Source of the DNA: Thalassobacillus devorans MSP14
Lineage (GTDB): Bacteria > Bacillota > Bacilli > Bacillales > Halobacillaceae
Reading direction: 5' to 3'
NCBI RefSeq assembly: GCF_000496835.1
Contig: NZ_AWXW01000027.1
Coordinates: 1 to 62,155 of the forward strand
Length of the DNA stretch: 62,155 nucleotides
Shown piece after piece: positions 62,126-62,155 of the stretch. Position 1 is the first letter of the stretch. Every line of letters starts with the position of its first letter. The position numbers and the translations under genes were made by a program. Under the pieces are notes generated by a model. It was given only the letters and a program-made list of their open reading frames with translations, was not told the DNA's origin and did no database searches.

Positions 62126-62155
62126 AGTATTCGTCGCAAAAACGACACATAACGA

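Overview
The window is chromosomal DNA of a low-GC, endospore-forming Firmicute of the family Bacillaceae. Gene content and order follow the Bacillus subtilis sequence from the ctsR-clpC operon through the rpoBC, str, S10/spc/alpha, ECF-transporter and rplM-rpsI clusters to cwlD-salA-gerD-kbaA-pdaB. Sporulation and germination genes (sigH, cwlD, gerD, kbaA, pdaB) support a spore former. The family-wide repeats resemble those of marine or moderately halophilic genera, but the genus is a guess. The window opens at the end of an rRNA operon (5S gene) and closes with tandem strong promoters that look like the start of the next rRNA operon.

Layout: (1) 1-1076, 23S-5S spacer, 5S rRNA and an MgtC/SapB membrane protein. 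(2) 1159-5838, the CtsR-controlled protein quality-control operon ctsR-mcsA-mcsB-clpC. (3) 5945-12463, radA, disA, a PIN-TRAM protein, an in-frame ispD-ispF fusion, and gltX. (4) 12530-17323, a T-box leader, cysE-cysS-mrnC-rlmB-rae1, then sigH. (5) 17397-21757, rpmG, secE, nusG, rplK, rplA, the L10 leader with rplJ-rplL, and a methyltransferase. (6) 22171-34304, rpoB-rpoC, an L7Ae-like protein, rpsL-rpsG-fusA and tuf. (7) 34305-35361, a spacer of about 1.1 kb with two inverted structured repeats, ending in the S10 promoters and leader. (8) 35362-50377, an unbroken run from rpsJ to rplQ including secY, adk, map, infA and rpoA. (9) 50424-54797, ecfA1-ecfA2-ecfT-truA and rplM-rpsI. (10) 54799-56065, a minus-strand gene for a signal-less periplasmic-binding-protein-like protein whose 3' end runs into a truncated repeat. 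(11) 56284-61940, cwlD, salA, gerD, kbaA, a composite repeat, pdaB, a small unknown gene and a beta-phosphoglucomutase-like gene. (12) 61996-62155, probable rRNA promoters.

Most genes are housekeeping: they make ribosomes, RNA polymerase, translation and secretion factors, and are tied together by short spacers, overlapping start and stop codons and leader RNAs (T-box, L10 leader, L13 leader, S10 leader). No phage, CRISPR array, insertion-sequence transposase or defence cluster was seen.

The parts that depart from the usual plan are the ispD-ispF fusion, the orphan signal-less binding protein and its repeat-derived 3' end, a doubled inverted repeat ahead of the ECF transporter genes, a PdaB that has Asn in place of the expected catalytic Asp, and several families of structured intergenic repeats. 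I did not find a clear, wholly new multi-gene system.
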